Part shown: positions 36,520-46,060 of the stretch, one piece after another
Position numbering within the stretch: position 1 is the stretch's first letter
Layout of the letters: every line of letters begins with the position of its first letter
Made by a program: the position numbers and the translations under genes
Notes under the pieces: generated by a model
Databases searched by the model: none
Seen by the model: only the letters and a program-made list of their open reading frames with translations
What the model was told of the DNA's origin: nothing
Source: Actinoallomurus sp040655075
GTDB taxonomy: Bacteria > Actinomycetota > Actinomycetes > Streptosporangiales > Streptosporangiaceae
Direction of reading: 5' to 3'
NCBI RefSeq assembly: GCF_040655075.1
Contig: NZ_JBFAJC010000016.1
Coordinates: forward strand, 1-64,000
Length of the DNA stretch: 64,000 nt

Positions 36520-37518
36520 TCAGGCGAACAGGTGCATGACCCAGTACGCGATCGCGGCGACGATCCCCGCCGCGGGAATGGTGAGGACCCACGCCATCAC
36601 GATGTTGCCCGCGACGCCCCAGCGAACCGCCGACAGGCGTTTGGTCGATCCGACGCCCATGATGGCCGCGGTGATCGTGTGAGTCGTGGAGACCGGGGCC
36701 TGCCAGATGAACGCGGTCGCGTACAGGATGCTGGCCGCGGTGGCTTCGGCGGCGAAGCCCTTCGGGGGATCGAGCTCGATGACCTTGCGGCCGAGGGTCC
36801 GCATGATGCGCCAGCCGCCGGCGTACGTGCCGAAGGAGAGCACGGCCGCGCAGACCAGGATCACCCAGACCGGGACGTGGGAGTCGCCGGTCGCCTGGTA
36901 GCCGGTCGTGACCAGCGCGAGCACGATGATGCCCATGGTCTTCTGGGCGTCCTGCAGACCGTGACCGAGGGCCATGGCCGCGGCGGACAGCGACTGCGCG
37001 ATGCGGAACCGGCGGCCGACCTTGCCGGGAGTGGCGTTCCGGAAGATCCACAGCATCGCCACCATGATCAGATAGCCGAGGACCAGCCCGACCAGCGGCG
37101 ACAGCACCATCCACAGCACGATCTTGTAGAACACCCCGTGCCACAGCACGGTCGTGGACGCCGCCATGGCCGCCCCGATCAGGCCGCCGACCAGTCCGTG
37201 CGTGGACGAGGACGGCAGGCCGAAGTACCAGGTGATGAGGTTCCACACGATCGCGCCGATCAGCGCGGCGGCGACGATCGACAGGCCGTGCATGTCCTTG
37301 GGCGGATCGATGATGCCGCTGCCGACCGTCTTGGCGACGCCGGTGCCGAGGAACGCTCCGAGGAGGTTCATCACGGCGGCCATCGCCAGGGCCGCTCGGG
37401 GGGTGAGCGCCCGGGTGGAGACGGAGGTGGCGATCGCGTTCGCGGCGTCGTGGAAACCGTTCGTGTAGTTGAAGAACAGCGCGATGCCCACAACGACGAT
37501 GAGGGCCGTCAACTCCAC
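36520..37518 (-). CDS. pit: Inorganic phosphate transporter, Pit family
   Basis: 332 residues from a GTG with gaaggga 8 nt upstream (an ATG 33 nt earlier lacks one). PiT signature NYTNGFHDAANAIATSVSTRAL near the N-terminus and GLVGGLIGAA in the second half, about nine membrane helices. Low-affinity, proton-coupled uptake of metal-phosphate complexes. Second gene after the DUF47 regulator. Confidence 0.93.
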   Translation of the reverse strand: MELTALIVVVGIALFFNYTNGFHDAANAIATSVSTRALTPRAALAMAAVMNLLGAFLGTGVAKTVGSGIIDPPKDMHGLSIVAAALIGAIVWNLITWYFGLPSSSTHGLVGGLIGAAMAASTTVLWHGVFYKIVLWMVLSPLVGLVLGYLIMVAMLWIFRNATPGKVGRRFRIAQSLSAAAMALGHGLQDAQKTMGIIVLALVTTGYQATGDSHVPVWVILVCAAVLSFGTYAGGWRIMRTLGRKVIELDPPKGFAAEATAASILYATAFIWQAPVSTTHTITAAIMGVGSTKRLSAVRWGVAGNIVMAWVLTIPAAGIVAAIAYWVMHLFA

Positions 37519-37585
37519 GCCGGCGTTCCCTTCCTCGTTACGGACGGACATCGCATGGTGGTCGACCGCTTTGACGGCACGATGC

Positions 37586-38203
37586 TCACGATTCCTTGAC
37601 CGCGATCGTCTCGACGATGTTCGCGACGTGCTCGAACGCGTCCGCGGCGGCCTCGAGCTGGTCGACGACCTCCTTGACCTTCAGGACGGTCAGCGCGTCG
37701 TACTTGCCGCTGAACAGCTCGGCCAGGAGCCGCCGGTAGGTCTGGTCGCCCTGGTTCTCCAGCCGGTTGATCTCGATCCAGTACTCGCTGAGGTCGCGCA
37801 GCCCGCGCAGCCGCGGCATGGCGTCCGCGGTCAGCTCGGCCGCGCGCTCCAGGACTTCGACCTGCGCGACGACGTCTCGGGGCAACTCGTCGATCTTGTA
37901 CAGCAGGACCAGGTCGGCCGCCGCCTCCATGAAGTCCATGACGTCGTCGAGCGTCGACGCGAGCCGATAGATGTCCTCCCGGTCGAAGGGCGTGATGAAG
38001 CTCTCGTTGAGCCTGCGCATGATCGCGTGAGTGAACTCGTCGCCGGCGTGCTCGCAGGCGCGCATCTTCTCCGCGATCCCCTCACGGTCGGCCCCTTCGC
38101 TGATCAGCTCCACGAGCAGCCTGGCCCCTGTGACCAAGTTGTTCGCGGAATCCGCGAACATGTCGTAGTAGCTGTCCTCACGCGGGGTGAGTCGGAATCG
38201 CAC
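37586..38203 (-). CDS. DUF47/PhoU-like partner of Pit
   Basis: 205 residues, all-helical PhoU-like fold (DUF47): RFRLTPREDSYYDMFADSANNLV, ACEHAGDEFTHAIMRRL, DREDIYRLASTLDDVMDF, ENQGDQTYRRLLAELFSG. GTG with aggagaagg upstream. Family members are coded directly before pit and modulate it. The 224-nt spacer to csoR holds its promoter but no PHO box that I can see. Confidence 0.9.
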   Translation of the reverse strand: MRFRLTPREDSYYDMFADSANNLVTGARLLVELISEGADREGIAEKMRACEHAGDEFTHAIMRRLNESFITPFDREDIYRLASTLDDVMDFMEAAADLVLLYKIDELPRDVVAQVEVLERAAELTADAMPRLRGLRDLSEYWIEINRLENQGDQTYRRLLAELFSGKYDALTVLKVKEVVDQLEAAADAFEHVANIVETIAVKES

Positions 38204-38399
38204 GTCCTTCTCCTGAAGTGCGGGAACAGTCCGCAGAGGATGGTACGGCTAACCAGCGGGAAAGCGAACCTTCGCCCCCCTGTTACTTCACCGCAACACG
38301 CCTCGTGCGGTCCGTTCGTCGGGCGATACATCGGATCCACGGGCCATACGTGCCCCTGGTGCCTCAGTCACGGACGCCTCAAACGATCACTTGGAGCTC

Positions 38400-38414
38400 T
38401 ACCCCTAGGGGGTA
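38400..38414. promoter_or_regulatory. CsoR operator within the csoR promoter
   Basis: Near-palindrome TACCCCTAGGGGGTA, the known CsoR-type operator core, lies between a -35-like ttggag (38391) and a -10-like tataca (38413), overlapping the latter. Binding would block RNA polymerase, giving autorepression relieved by Cu(I). Confidence 0.8.
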
Positions 38415-38427
38415 TACAGTGGCCGGT

Positions 38428-38709
38428 ATGCACGGGTATACGAACGACAAGGACGCCTACCTCGTCCGCCTGCGCCGCATCGAAGGTCAGGTGCGCGGAC
38501 TCCAGCGGATGGTAGCCGAGGATGAGTACTGCATCGACGTCCTCACCCAGGTGTCGGCCGTCACCCGTGCGCTACAGTCCGTCGCACTGGGCCTGCTCGA
38601 GGACCATCTCGGCCACTGCGTCGCCGAAGCGATCAACGAGGGCGGCCCGGCGGCCGAAGAGAAGGTGAAGGAGGCCTCGGCGGCCATCGCGCGCCTCGTC
38701 AAGTCGTGA
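38428..38709 (+). CDS. csoR: Copper-sensing transcriptional repressor CsoR
   Basis: 93 residues, all-helical DUF156 fold: YLVRLRRIEGQVRGLQRMV, then YCIDVLTQVSAV (first Cys), then LEDHLGHCVAEA (His and second Cys), the Cu(I) triad. No Shine-Dalgarno is visible and the -10 lies only ~10 nt before the ATG, so the mRNA is probably leaderless; a GTG at 38419 is an alternative. No copper exporter is adjacent. The 38710-38841 spacer shows nothing clear. Confidence 0.92.
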   Translation: MHGYTNDKDAYLVRLRRIEGQVRGLQRMVAEDEYCIDVLTQVSAVTRALQSVALGLLEDHLGHCVAEAINEGGPAAEEKVKEASAAIARLVKS

Positions 38710-38841
38710 ACCGGATCAGCGCGTGATGTCACCGGGTCGGGCGTGAGGCGATTCGCTCGTACGTGCGCCGGTGCGTGAGGCGTGCCGGGTCGCGAAGTGA
38801 GCAGTCGGCGCATCCCCGCGTGCGCCGACCGTGACAGTCGC

Positions 38842-39000
38842 TCACGACCGTGTGCCGTGGCCGATCCCGAGCACCATGTCGATCTCATCGGTCGTCAACG
38901 GCCGATCCGCCGTCGCGACGGCGCTGAGCATCTCGGAGTACAGCTCGATCTCATCCAACGCGACACGGTCATGGACGCGCATATCGAGGTTCTGGCGCAC
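38842..39000 (-). CDS. Small conserved actinobacterial hypothetical protein
   Basis: 52 residues from a GTG with ggaggtgg 5-7 nt upstream. Sequence VHDRVALDEIELYSEMLSAV...RPLTTDEIDMVLGI is typical of a short, conserved, acidic helical protein seen in many actinomycetes. Function unknown. It follows the large AAA+ gene in the same direction after 133 nt. Confidence 0.6.
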   Translation of the reverse strand: MRQNLDMRVHDRVALDEIELYSEMLSAVATADRPLTTDEIDMVLGIGHGTRS

Positions 39001-39132
39001 CGCGTCCACCTCCGTTCGTCCCCACACCTGTGGAAAGGCTACGCGCCCGGCCCGCCCCGGGACATGACCCAAGAGGACCATTCGACGCCCACCCACCGAG
39101 GTGGTCCTCGAGGGGTCGGTGGCCACCTCGGG

Positions 39133-42100
39133 CTACCGGCGGGTACGGTCCTCGTGGAGATGCTGCAACAGCCGCTCGGCCGGTGACTCGGGCAGGTCAC
39201 GCACGGTGAGCCGGGCCACCGTGGCGGCGTCCACGCGCGCTCCGGCCAGCCGCGCCGCCTGCCGCGCCACGATCGCGTCGAACAGCCGTCGCACCGTCTC
39301 GGCGAACGCGAACCCCCGCGACCCACGCATCTCACCGAAACGCCCCAGCAGCTCGACGCGCAGCTCCTCGTCGAGCAGGTAGAGCTCGCGTTCGGCGAAA
39401 CGGGAGAACAACTTCACGAGCTGCCGGTCCGTCGGCTCCCGGAACTCCACGATCGCCCCGAACTCCGCCCGGAACCCCGGGTTGGCGAGCAGGAAACCGT
39501 CCATCTCGTCCGGCTCGCTCGAACAGATCACCAAGAACTTGTCGCGCCGCTCCTCCATGTTCTGCAACAGCGCCGTCACCGCGACGGACGTCCGGTCGAG
39601 CAGCGACGCGTCCTCGATGAGCAGCACACCGCCGACCGCCCGGTCGACCTGGGCGGCGACCTTCGCCGCCGCGTCAGCGCCGGCGAAGTCGCGGGCGCTG
39701 CACACGACCACCTGCCCGGAGTCGAGGATGTTCAGCGCGGCGTACATGCCGCCGATCAGGCCCGCCACGGTCCGCTTACCGGTGCCCGGCCGCCCCAGGA
39801 AGACCAGGTGACGGCTCGGGTTGCCGGACGGCAGTCCCTGCGCCGCCCGCTCCGCCGCGAGCCGCGCCTCGGTGACCAGGTCGCCGACGGTCTGCTTCAC
39901 CTCGTCCAAGCCGATCATCTCGTCGAGGGAACGCAGGAAGCCGTCGACGTCCCCGGGGGCGCGCAGGGCCGGCTCGATCTCCTCGGCCACTCCGCTGAAG
40001 TCCTCCGGCATCAGCACCAGACGGTCGCGGGACGCCGCCCCGAACCGGTCGGTGTGCCGGGCGATCGCCCGGTCGAGGTACGCCTCGACCAGACGGGCGT
40101 TCACCAGGTCGCCGTACCCCTTCAGCCGCGGCAGATCCGCCTTCACGGTCTGCAGCGCGGGCGCGTTGACCGTCACCCGCCGCTCGTCCGACAGCACGTG
40201 GACGAGGGCCAGTCGGGTCTCGGTGTCGGACAGATCCGGCAGCCGGAACACCCGGAAAATCCCGATCAACTCCGGGAAGTCGGCCCTCAGCCGCTTGTAC
40301 GCGCCCGGCTGGCAGGTCGCGATCAGCGCCGCGCCGTTCTCCCGGGAGCGTGTGACGGAGGAGGCCGACGCCGCCGGATCGGACGCCCGCGACAGGGCCG
40401 CGTCGATCCACTCGAACAACAACGGAGTTCCGCCGACAGGTGACGCGTCGAAGACCCGCACCGGGTCGCCGTGCGCGTCGGTGCCGTCGACGGTCCGCAC
40501 GGAGCCGTCGCCGACGCCCGCGTCGGCGAGCGTACGGGCGACGAGCCGGGCGAGCCGGCGCTGACCGCCGTGCGGGGCGCCGACGACCAGGAGCGCGGGA
40601 CTCGTCTCCCCGCCGGACGACGCCCGGCGGCGCACGCCGTCGAGCAACCCGGCGAGGGCGTCCTCACCGGAGACGAAACGGATGCCGAACCGCTCCGTCA
40701 CCTCGGGCAGGACCGTACCGGAGGGCGGTGGCTCGATGTCGCCGACCGGACGCCCGGGCATCGGCGCGCCCAGGAGGTCCCCCATCATCGTCTGCGACAT
40801 GATCCTGGTGCCCGGCCGCTCCGGCTGCTGCCCCATGATGCGGGTGCCCGGCGGCTCCGCGGAGCGTCCCTGCTCACCGGGGACCCGGGTGCGCGAAGGC
40901 GGCGCGGGCGGCACGGGACCACCCGCCGACGTGGGCGGCACGAAGGGCGTCGGAAGACCCGGCGGCACGGGAGGACCGGAGTACGCGGGAGGCGGTCCCA
41001 CCATCGGAACCCCTCCGGCGTCCGCCCGGGTGCCGCCGCTGGGAGCGTCGATGTACGTGGCGTCGGGTGGCCCGGCCGGACCGGATGGCCGGTCGAGCAT
41101 GGTGGCCTCCCCCACCCTCTCCGGCTCCCACGCCACCCTGGTCGCAGACGCGGACCCGGGCTCGCCCGACGGGTCCCACGCCTGTGTGGCGGGCGGCGCA
41201 GACCCGAGACCCGACTCGCCCGACGCGGGGCCGGACTCCTCCGACGCACCCCACACCCGCCCGGCCGACGGCGGACCAGCGTCCGCCTGCCCGGACGCAT
41301 CGTCTGGCCGAGCGCTCGTTGCCGCTGCGTCCGTCGTACCGCCCGCCGAGGCGGCAGGCTGAGCGGCCTGAGGCGGACCGACGTCGGCCATCGTCCCCGG
41401 AGGACCGGCCGCCGCCGACTGCGAATCGGCATCCGCGTCCCCAGACGCCTCGCCGGGCCGAACGCTCGACGCCGCGACGTCCGTCGTACCACCCTCTGCG
41501 GCGGCAGACCGAGCCACCGGACCGACGTCCGCCATCGACTCCGCAGACCCCGCCGCCGCAGGAGGCACCACCTGTGGCGGGCCGACATCGGCCATCGTTC
41601 CCGCGGACCCCGCCGTGCCCGACTGCGGGTCGGCGGTCCCGGACGAGACATCGGAGCGAGCGCCCGGCGGCGCGGCGTCCCTGGCCGCCGAGGCGGCAGG
41701 TCGAGCGACCGGAGGTGGACCGACGTCGGCCACCGTCCCCGCAGACTCGGCCGCCGCAGGAGAGACCACCTGTGGCGGGCCCACATCGGCCATTGTCCCG
41801 GCGGGTCCGGCTGCCGCGGCGGGCGGTGGGGCCCAGGTGGGTGCCTGGCCCGGCGGGCCGGTGGGCGGCTGGTGCGCGACGGGTGGCGCTGCGGGCGGTG
41901 CGGCGGGTGCCGGGCGGGCGGGGTACTGCCGGGCGAGCGGGGCGAGGCCGGGCGTCGGCGTCACCGGGTCGGCGGGCGCGGCGGAGCGGGCGCGGTCGGG
42001 GCCGAGGGTCTCGGACAGGATCGCGACCGGGACGGGGAAGCCGCGCGGCCGGGCCGGGATCCCGCCGCCCAGTCGGCACCAGGCGAGGTCCAGGGCGTAC

Positions 42101-43365
42101 ATCGTGGCCAGGAGTGCGCCCCGCGCGCTGGGCCGGAGCTTCTCGACGCGGCGTCGCAGGAGGGGCGGGAGCCGGTTGTCCTGGGGCCAGAACCGCCGTA
42201 GCGGGTGGTCCGGGCCGGTGAGGATCGCCTGGGTCGTGCGGCGGGTCTCGGGGTCGAGCCAGCCGATGACCTGCGCGGCGACGTCGCGCCGGACGACCGC
42301 GAGGTCGGCGGCCAGGAGCGCGGCCGCGATGAGGCGGGGTTCGACGTACCCCTGTTCGGCCGGGTCGCCGGCGACCGAGGCGAGGGTGAGGGCGAGGTCG
42401 TAGAAGGCGTTGCGGAAGTGTTCGCCGGCGGATGCCTCGATGCGCAGCGCGGGTGCCAGGACGGGCGGGCATCGGGTGAGCCACTGCTGGACGATCGCCT
42501 GGTCGCCGTACGGAAGGGCGGCGTAGTCGACCGTGGGATTGTGCAGGGTGGATCCGAGGACGGCGAGGAGCGCGTCCGCGCGGGGCCGGAAGCGGGCGTC
42601 CTGGCGCAGGGCGCTGGCCATCGCCCACATCGTGCGCAGGATCACGACGGCGGCGTCCACCCGATGGGCGCGCAGCCGCTCGGCGTACAGCCCGACCAGG
42701 GACTCCAGCGGCGGCGGGGTGAGCCAGCGAGGCCCATCGACGTCGGGCAGCGGCCGGGCGCGGTACGGCGACCAGATGTCGAGCAGCTGGGCGTCCAGGC
42801 CGGAGTAGAACACCGGCGCGGCGGCGGACCACAGCATCACGCCCCAGCCGACGGCGACGGTGCTCGGCGTGGACGACGAGAAGGCGCCCCACCAGTGCGG
42901 GTAGTCGTGGGGCGGGAGCGCCGCCGCCGACTCGAGGGTCGCCCGTACGCGGGACGTCACCTCGGGCCGTACGTCGACGTCCACGAAGGGCAGCGCCTGC
43001 GGCGGCTCCTGGCTGAAGTCGGGGCCGGAGGGCACCAGGTGGGGCGGGATGCGCGGCACCGCCATGCCCTGTGCCAGGGGGCGCGCCGACGTCCGCGTCA
43101 TCGGCAGCCGGGGAGGCGGGCACAGGTGCCACTGGCCGTCGGCGGGGAGCCAGCGGTACCAGCGGGCCCACGCTCCGAACAGCCACCATGTGCCGTCGGG
43201 CAGGACGAGCATCCGCCCGGCGGTGAGGTTCTGCCGCTGGAGGGGCGGCGTGGTGGCCCACCAGCCCGCCGTCACCATGGCGCGCGTGTCCCGCTCGACC
43301 ACCGCGAACGGATCCTGGGCGGCGGCCGAGGGCCCCTCGCCGTACGCCTGCCCCCAGACCACCAT
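39133..43365 (-). CDS. Giant AAA+ ATPase (CbxX/EccA-like) with disordered repeat region
   Basis: 1410 residues from the ATG giving MVVWGQAYG; an earlier ATG at 43512 would add 49 Arg-rich residues that look non-coding. Residues 1-470 are a Trp-rich helical region with no recognised domain. Residues ~470-880 are Pro/Ala-rich and contain five copies of MADVGPP-type repeats. Residues ~890-1150 look like a degenerate AAA module. The C-terminal ~260 residues are a CbxX/CfqX-type AAA+ domain: MIGLDEVKQTV, Walker A GRPGTGKRT, a Walker B-like VLLIEDASLL and a Ser-Ser-Glu-Pro sensor. EccA of ESX systems belongs to this family. No ESX core genes are present here. Confidence 0.85.
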   Translation of the reverse strand: MVVWGQAYGEGPSAAAQDPFAVVERDTRAMVTAGWWATTPPLQRQNLTAGRMLVLPDGTWWLFGAWARWYRWLPADGQWHLCPPPRLPMTRTSARPLAQGMAVPRIPPHLVPSGPDFSQEPPQALPFVDVDVRPEVTSRVRATLESAAALPPHDYPHWWGAFSSSTPSTVAVGWGVMLWSAAAPVFYSGLDAQLLDIWSPYRARPLPDVDGPRWLTPPPLESLVGLYAERLRAHRVDAAVVILRTMWAMASALRQDARFRPRADALLAVLGSTLHNPTVDYAALPYGDQAIVQQWLTRCPPVLAPALRIEASAGEHFRNAFYDLALTLASVAGDPAEQGYVEPRLIAAALLAADLAVVRRDVAAQVIGWLDPETRRTTQAILTGPDHPLRRFWPQDNRLPPLLRRRVEKLRPSARGALLATMYALDLAWCRLGGGIPARPRGFPVPVAILSETLGPDRARSAAPADPVTPTPGLAPLARQYPARPAPAAPPAAPPVAHQPPTGPPGQAPTWAPPPAAAAGPAGTMADVGPPQVVSPAAAESAGTVADVGPPPVARPAASAARDAAPPGARSDVSSGTADPQSGTAGSAGTMADVGPPQVVPPAAAGSAESMADVGPVARSAAAEGGTTDVAASSVRPGEASGDADADSQSAAAGPPGTMADVGPPQAAQPAASAGGTTDAAATSARPDDASGQADAGPPSAGRVWGASEESGPASGESGLGSAPPATQAWDPSGEPGSASATRVAWEPERVGEATMLDRPSGPAGPPDATYIDAPSGGTRADAGGVPMVGPPPAYSGPPVPPGLPTPFVPPTSAGGPVPPAPPSRTRVPGEQGRSAEPPGTRIMGQQPERPGTRIMSQTMMGDLLGAPMPGRPVGDIEPPPSGTVLPEVTERFGIRFVSGEDALAGLLDGVRRRASSGGETSPALLVVGAPHGGQRRLARLVARTLADAGVGDGSVRTVDGTDAHGDPVRVFDASPVGGTPLLFEWIDAALSRASDPAASASSVTRSRENGAALIATCQPGAYKRLRADFPELIGIFRVFRLPDLSDTETRLALVHVLSDERRVTVNAPALQTVKADLPRLKGYGDLVNARLVEAYLDRAIARHTDRFGAASRDRLVLMPEDFSGVAEEIEPALRAPGDVDGFLRSLDEMIGLDEVKQTVGDLVTEARLAAERAAQGLPSGNPSRHLVFLGRPGTGKRTVAGLIGGMYAALNILDSGQVVVCSARDFAGADAAAKVAAQVDRAVGGVLLIEDASLLDRTSVAVTALLQNMEERRDKFLVICSSEPDEMDGFLLANPGFRAEFGAIVEFREPTDRQLVKLFSRFAERELYLLDEELRVELLGRFGEMRGSRGFAFAETVRRLFDAIVARQAARLAGARVDAATVARLTVRDLPESPAERLLQHLHEDRTRR

Positions 43366-43544
43366 GCAATGGTAAACGGCACGCCAAGGCCGCCCAGACC
43401 ATCGGCCGTGGCGCTTTCTCGAGCGACCGGGTCGGAACGCCGTACCGGAGATCTTCGATCGAGAGCGAAAGCGATCGGGCGAAGGCGCGGAGTACAGGTG
43501 ACCGCCCACCACCTCGCCCCAGTCACGGCACTACGAGACCGTTC

Positions 43545-45191
43545 CTAAGGACTGAGCATGAGTTGGGTGTGCTCAGCCGGACGCTCCGAACGGTGTTGGG
43601 CGTCCTGGTTGCCCGCGTTCGCTCCGCGTCCGGGCGGCACGGCTCGTGGTCGTGGTCCGGGGATGCGGGGGCGGGGTTCCTCACGTCCCGGGTCACCTGG
43701 TGCGGCCTGGACGGTCCGATGCTCCTGCTCATCGCTCTGGTGAGCAGGGGGCGGTGCCGTCCGTCGCCGGATCGGGTGTCCCAGGCCGCGTCGTCCGATC
43801 GCCGCCGCCGCCTGGTGGCGGGTGACGGGGCGTCGATCAGTGGTGAGGGGGCGCTGCCAGTGCTGGCCGCCCCATTTGCTGGTGTAGGCGGGGTCGACGG
43901 CGACGATGGTGATGCCGAGTTCGGCCGCCATCGCCACCAGCCTGGCACGTAGCTTGGCCACGGGCAGGCCGGAGATCAGCTTCCGGAATGCCTTGCGTCG
44001 GCCGTGTTTTTCGCGGGTTGTCTCCCCGGTGAAGTCCAGGTCTTCGATCGCGATGGCCAGTCCGTGCCGTTCGGCCCAGCGGAGGAGGCCGATGAGGGCG
44101 TGGCGGACCTGGGCGTCGCGGTGGGCGGCGGTGCCGGACAGGTCGTAGTCGAATCGGCGGGGCTCGCCGACGGGGTTGCCGTGGGTGTCGAGTCTCCAGG
44201 CGGCCAGGTGATCGGCGTTGGTATCGACGCCGATCAGACCACCAGCACGCGCGGTCTCCAAGGGGACGGTCTTGACGGGTGGGATGGTCCAGGATGCGGT
44301 CAGGTACCAGCGTCCGCGCTGGACGTCTTCGTGGATACGGTAGGCCACGGCCCAGTTGGCGCTGATGCGGTCGCGCCATTGCTCACCCCGATGCGGGAAC
44401 GACACCTTCCCCGCGAGGACGTACCGGCCGTGTGAGGTGTTGGCCAGGTGCGCCAAGGGCGCAGGGAGCTTGATGCTGACCTCGCCGTCGGGGGTGACGC
44501 GGATCGTCTCGTTGCCGTACCGCTTGCCGGACTCACCATCAGCGGCCAGGAACCGGCGCTTCGCCTGCCAGCGTTCCCGCCATTCGGCTTTGGTGAGCTC
44601 GGCGGCCTCCAGGTTGTGCCGGGTGCGCAGCAGCCTCTTACCGCCGCGCACGACACGGACCCGCCCGGCCTCATGGTCGGCCCGCTGTTGGTCGAGCCGG
44701 TCCTGGAGCAGGCGCAAGCGCCGGGTCTTGGCGAACCACTCATCCGCGTCGCGGTAGCCGCCCGGTGCTTTCTTCGTGCCCTTCTCTCCGACCGGCAGGG
44801 ACAGCCGGTGGAGGATCGTGGCGATCCCGGCCTCGAGGCTGCGAATGTAGGCGAGTTGGCCGCGCCGTGCCAGCGCCCACTGGTCGTGCGTGGCCTTGGT
44901 GATCGAACCCGCCCACCGCGACGACGACTCCCCGGTTAAAGCCCGTTTCCGATCCGCCCACTGGCCGGTGTCGTGATCCAGCCCGGCCGCGCACCGTGTC
45001 TTCAGGTCGGAGGAGGCCAGCGAACCCAGATGCTCACCCACCAGCCGCAACACCTCCTCATCCCGCGGCGTCAGGCCCTTCAGTCGGTCACGGATCGCCA
45101 CACCCGATGGACCCAAAGCAACGAACGGCGCGGCGAACCCACGGGCGGGACCACCGGCTAGGGACGAAAAGGGACGCGGCACTGAACGCAC
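43545..45191 (-). CDS. Stand-alone TnpB-related protein with altered RuvC-III motif
   Basis: 548 residues, GTG start. RuvC-I is LIGVDTNADHLAAW (~320) and RuvC-II is AIAIEDLDFTGE (~385). In place of the zinc ribbon there is AYTSKWGGQHW, and the RuvC-III segment reads TRHQAAAAIGRRGLGH, with Gln where nuclease-active TnpBs have Asp. It belongs to the TnpB-related group of IS200/IS605/IS1341 elements. No tnpA is nearby. Its 3' end carries a 7-bp hairpin (43552-43576) like a transposon right end. Activity as a nuclease is doubtful. Confidence 0.85.
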   Translation of the reverse strand: MRSVPRPFSSLAGGPARGFAAPFVALGPSGVAIRDRLKGLTPRDEEVLRLVGEHLGSLASSDLKTRCAAGLDHDTGQWADRKRALTGESSSRWAGSITKATHDQWALARRGQLAYIRSLEAGIATILHRLSLPVGEKGTKKAPGGYRDADEWFAKTRRLRLLQDRLDQQRADHEAGRVRVVRGGKRLLRTRHNLEAAELTKAEWRERWQAKRRFLAADGESGKRYGNETIRVTPDGEVSIKLPAPLAHLANTSHGRYVLAGKVSFPHRGEQWRDRISANWAVAYRIHEDVQRGRWYLTASWTIPPVKTVPLETARAGGLIGVDTNADHLAAWRLDTHGNPVGEPRRFDYDLSGTAAHRDAQVRHALIGLLRWAERHGLAIAIEDLDFTGETTREKHGRRKAFRKLISGLPVAKLRARLVAMAAELGITIVAVDPAYTSKWGGQHWQRPLTTDRRPVTRHQAAAAIGRRGLGHPIRRRTAPPPAHQSDEQEHRTVQAAPGDPGREEPRPRIPGPRPRAVPPGRGANAGNQDAQHRSERPAEHTQLMLSP

Positions 45192-45378
45192 GTTCGAAGG
45201 TTAGTGACACTCTGACCGCAACGTCAACCCAAAGTAATCATTCAGATCCGATCTGTTAGCAGAAACGTTGTCATTCTGCGCAGGCGTCCGACCACGACTA
45301 CGAGAACCAGGTCGTCACGGCGGTCGCCGCCAGCCTGCAGCCGCACCTGGCCCGGGCGCTCGCTGGCGCGATCAGACG

Positions 45379-45906
45379 TCAGCCCCAGTGGGCGTCGCGG
45401 TGCCGGGCCGCCTTGCGGACGTACGTCTCCGGCGTGTGGGCGAGCACCGCCCGGTCGTCGTCGTTCAGCTCCCGGACGATCCTGCCCGGAACCCCGGCGA
45501 CGAGCACCCCGGAGGGGATCTTCTTGCCCGGGCCGACGACGGCGCCGGCCGCGACCAGCGTGCCGGCGCCGATCCGCGCGCCGTTCAGCACGATCGCCCC
45601 GATGCCGATCAGGGAGCCGGTCTCGATGTGCGCGCCGTGGACCATGGCCTTGTGGCCGAGGCTGACCCGGTCCTCCAGGACGGCGGGCATGCCCGCGTCG
45701 CAGTGCAGGCAGCACAGGTCCTGGATGTTGCACTCCTCGCCGACGATGATGTCCTCGTCGTCGCCGCGCAGCACCGAGCCGTACCAGACGCTGGCCGCCC
45801 GGCCGAGGTGTACGCGGCCGACGACGACGGCGCCCGGGGCCACCCACGCCTCCGGGTGGATGTCGGGCCGGTGCTCGCCGAGCGTGCCGTGGAAGAAATC
45901 CGTCAC
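45379..45906 (-). CDS. Gamma-carbonic-anhydrase-like hexapeptide-repeat protein
   Basis: 175 residues from the GTG giving MTDFFHGTLGEH. Left-handed beta-helix pattern: AWVAPGAVVVGRVHLG, ASVWYGSVLRGDD, CNIQDLCCLHCD, SLGHKAMVHGAHI, IGIGAIVLNGARIG, GVPGRIVREL. The His residues in LHCD, LGHKAMVHG fit the metal site of the gamma-CA/YrdA family. Many such proteins have no proven anhydrase activity. The 45192-45378 spacer contains a short coding-looking stretch that I could not assign. Confidence 0.88.
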   Translation of the reverse strand: MTDFFHGTLGEHRPDIHPEAWVAPGAVVVGRVHLGRAASVWYGSVLRGDDEDIIVGEECNIQDLCCLHCDAGMPAVLEDRVSLGHKAMVHGAHIETGSLIGIGAIVLNGARIGAGTLVAAGAVVGPGKKIPSGVLVAGVPGRIVRELNDDDRAVLAHTPETYVRKAARHRDAHWG

Positions 45907-45970
45907 GGTCGCCAAGTCTAGAAGCGAGCGCGCCACCGTCCCCGCACCGGATGCCGCCCCATCGCCGCGC

Positions 45971-46060
45971 CGAATGCCGCGCCGTCCCCGTCCGATGCCG
46001 CGCCGTCCCCGTCCGATGCCGCGCCGTCCGCGCCAATACCGCGCCGCCCGATACCGCGCC
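45971..46060. repeat. Degenerate ~21-bp tandem repeats in the 360-bp spacer upstream of the divIVA-like gene
   Basis: About four copies of a gatgccgcgccgtccccgtc unit, the later ones decayed. The spacer 45907-46266 contains these repeats and then an AT-rich promoter-like stretch (46085-46145) before the DivIVA-like gene; I see no gene in it. Confidence 0.65.

Noticed and set aside
45278..45390. Coding-looking stretch (ASDHDYENQVVTAVAASLQPHLARAL) on the plus strand
   Set aside because: It may be a gene remnant cut by the TnpB element, but it is too short to assign and has no start.
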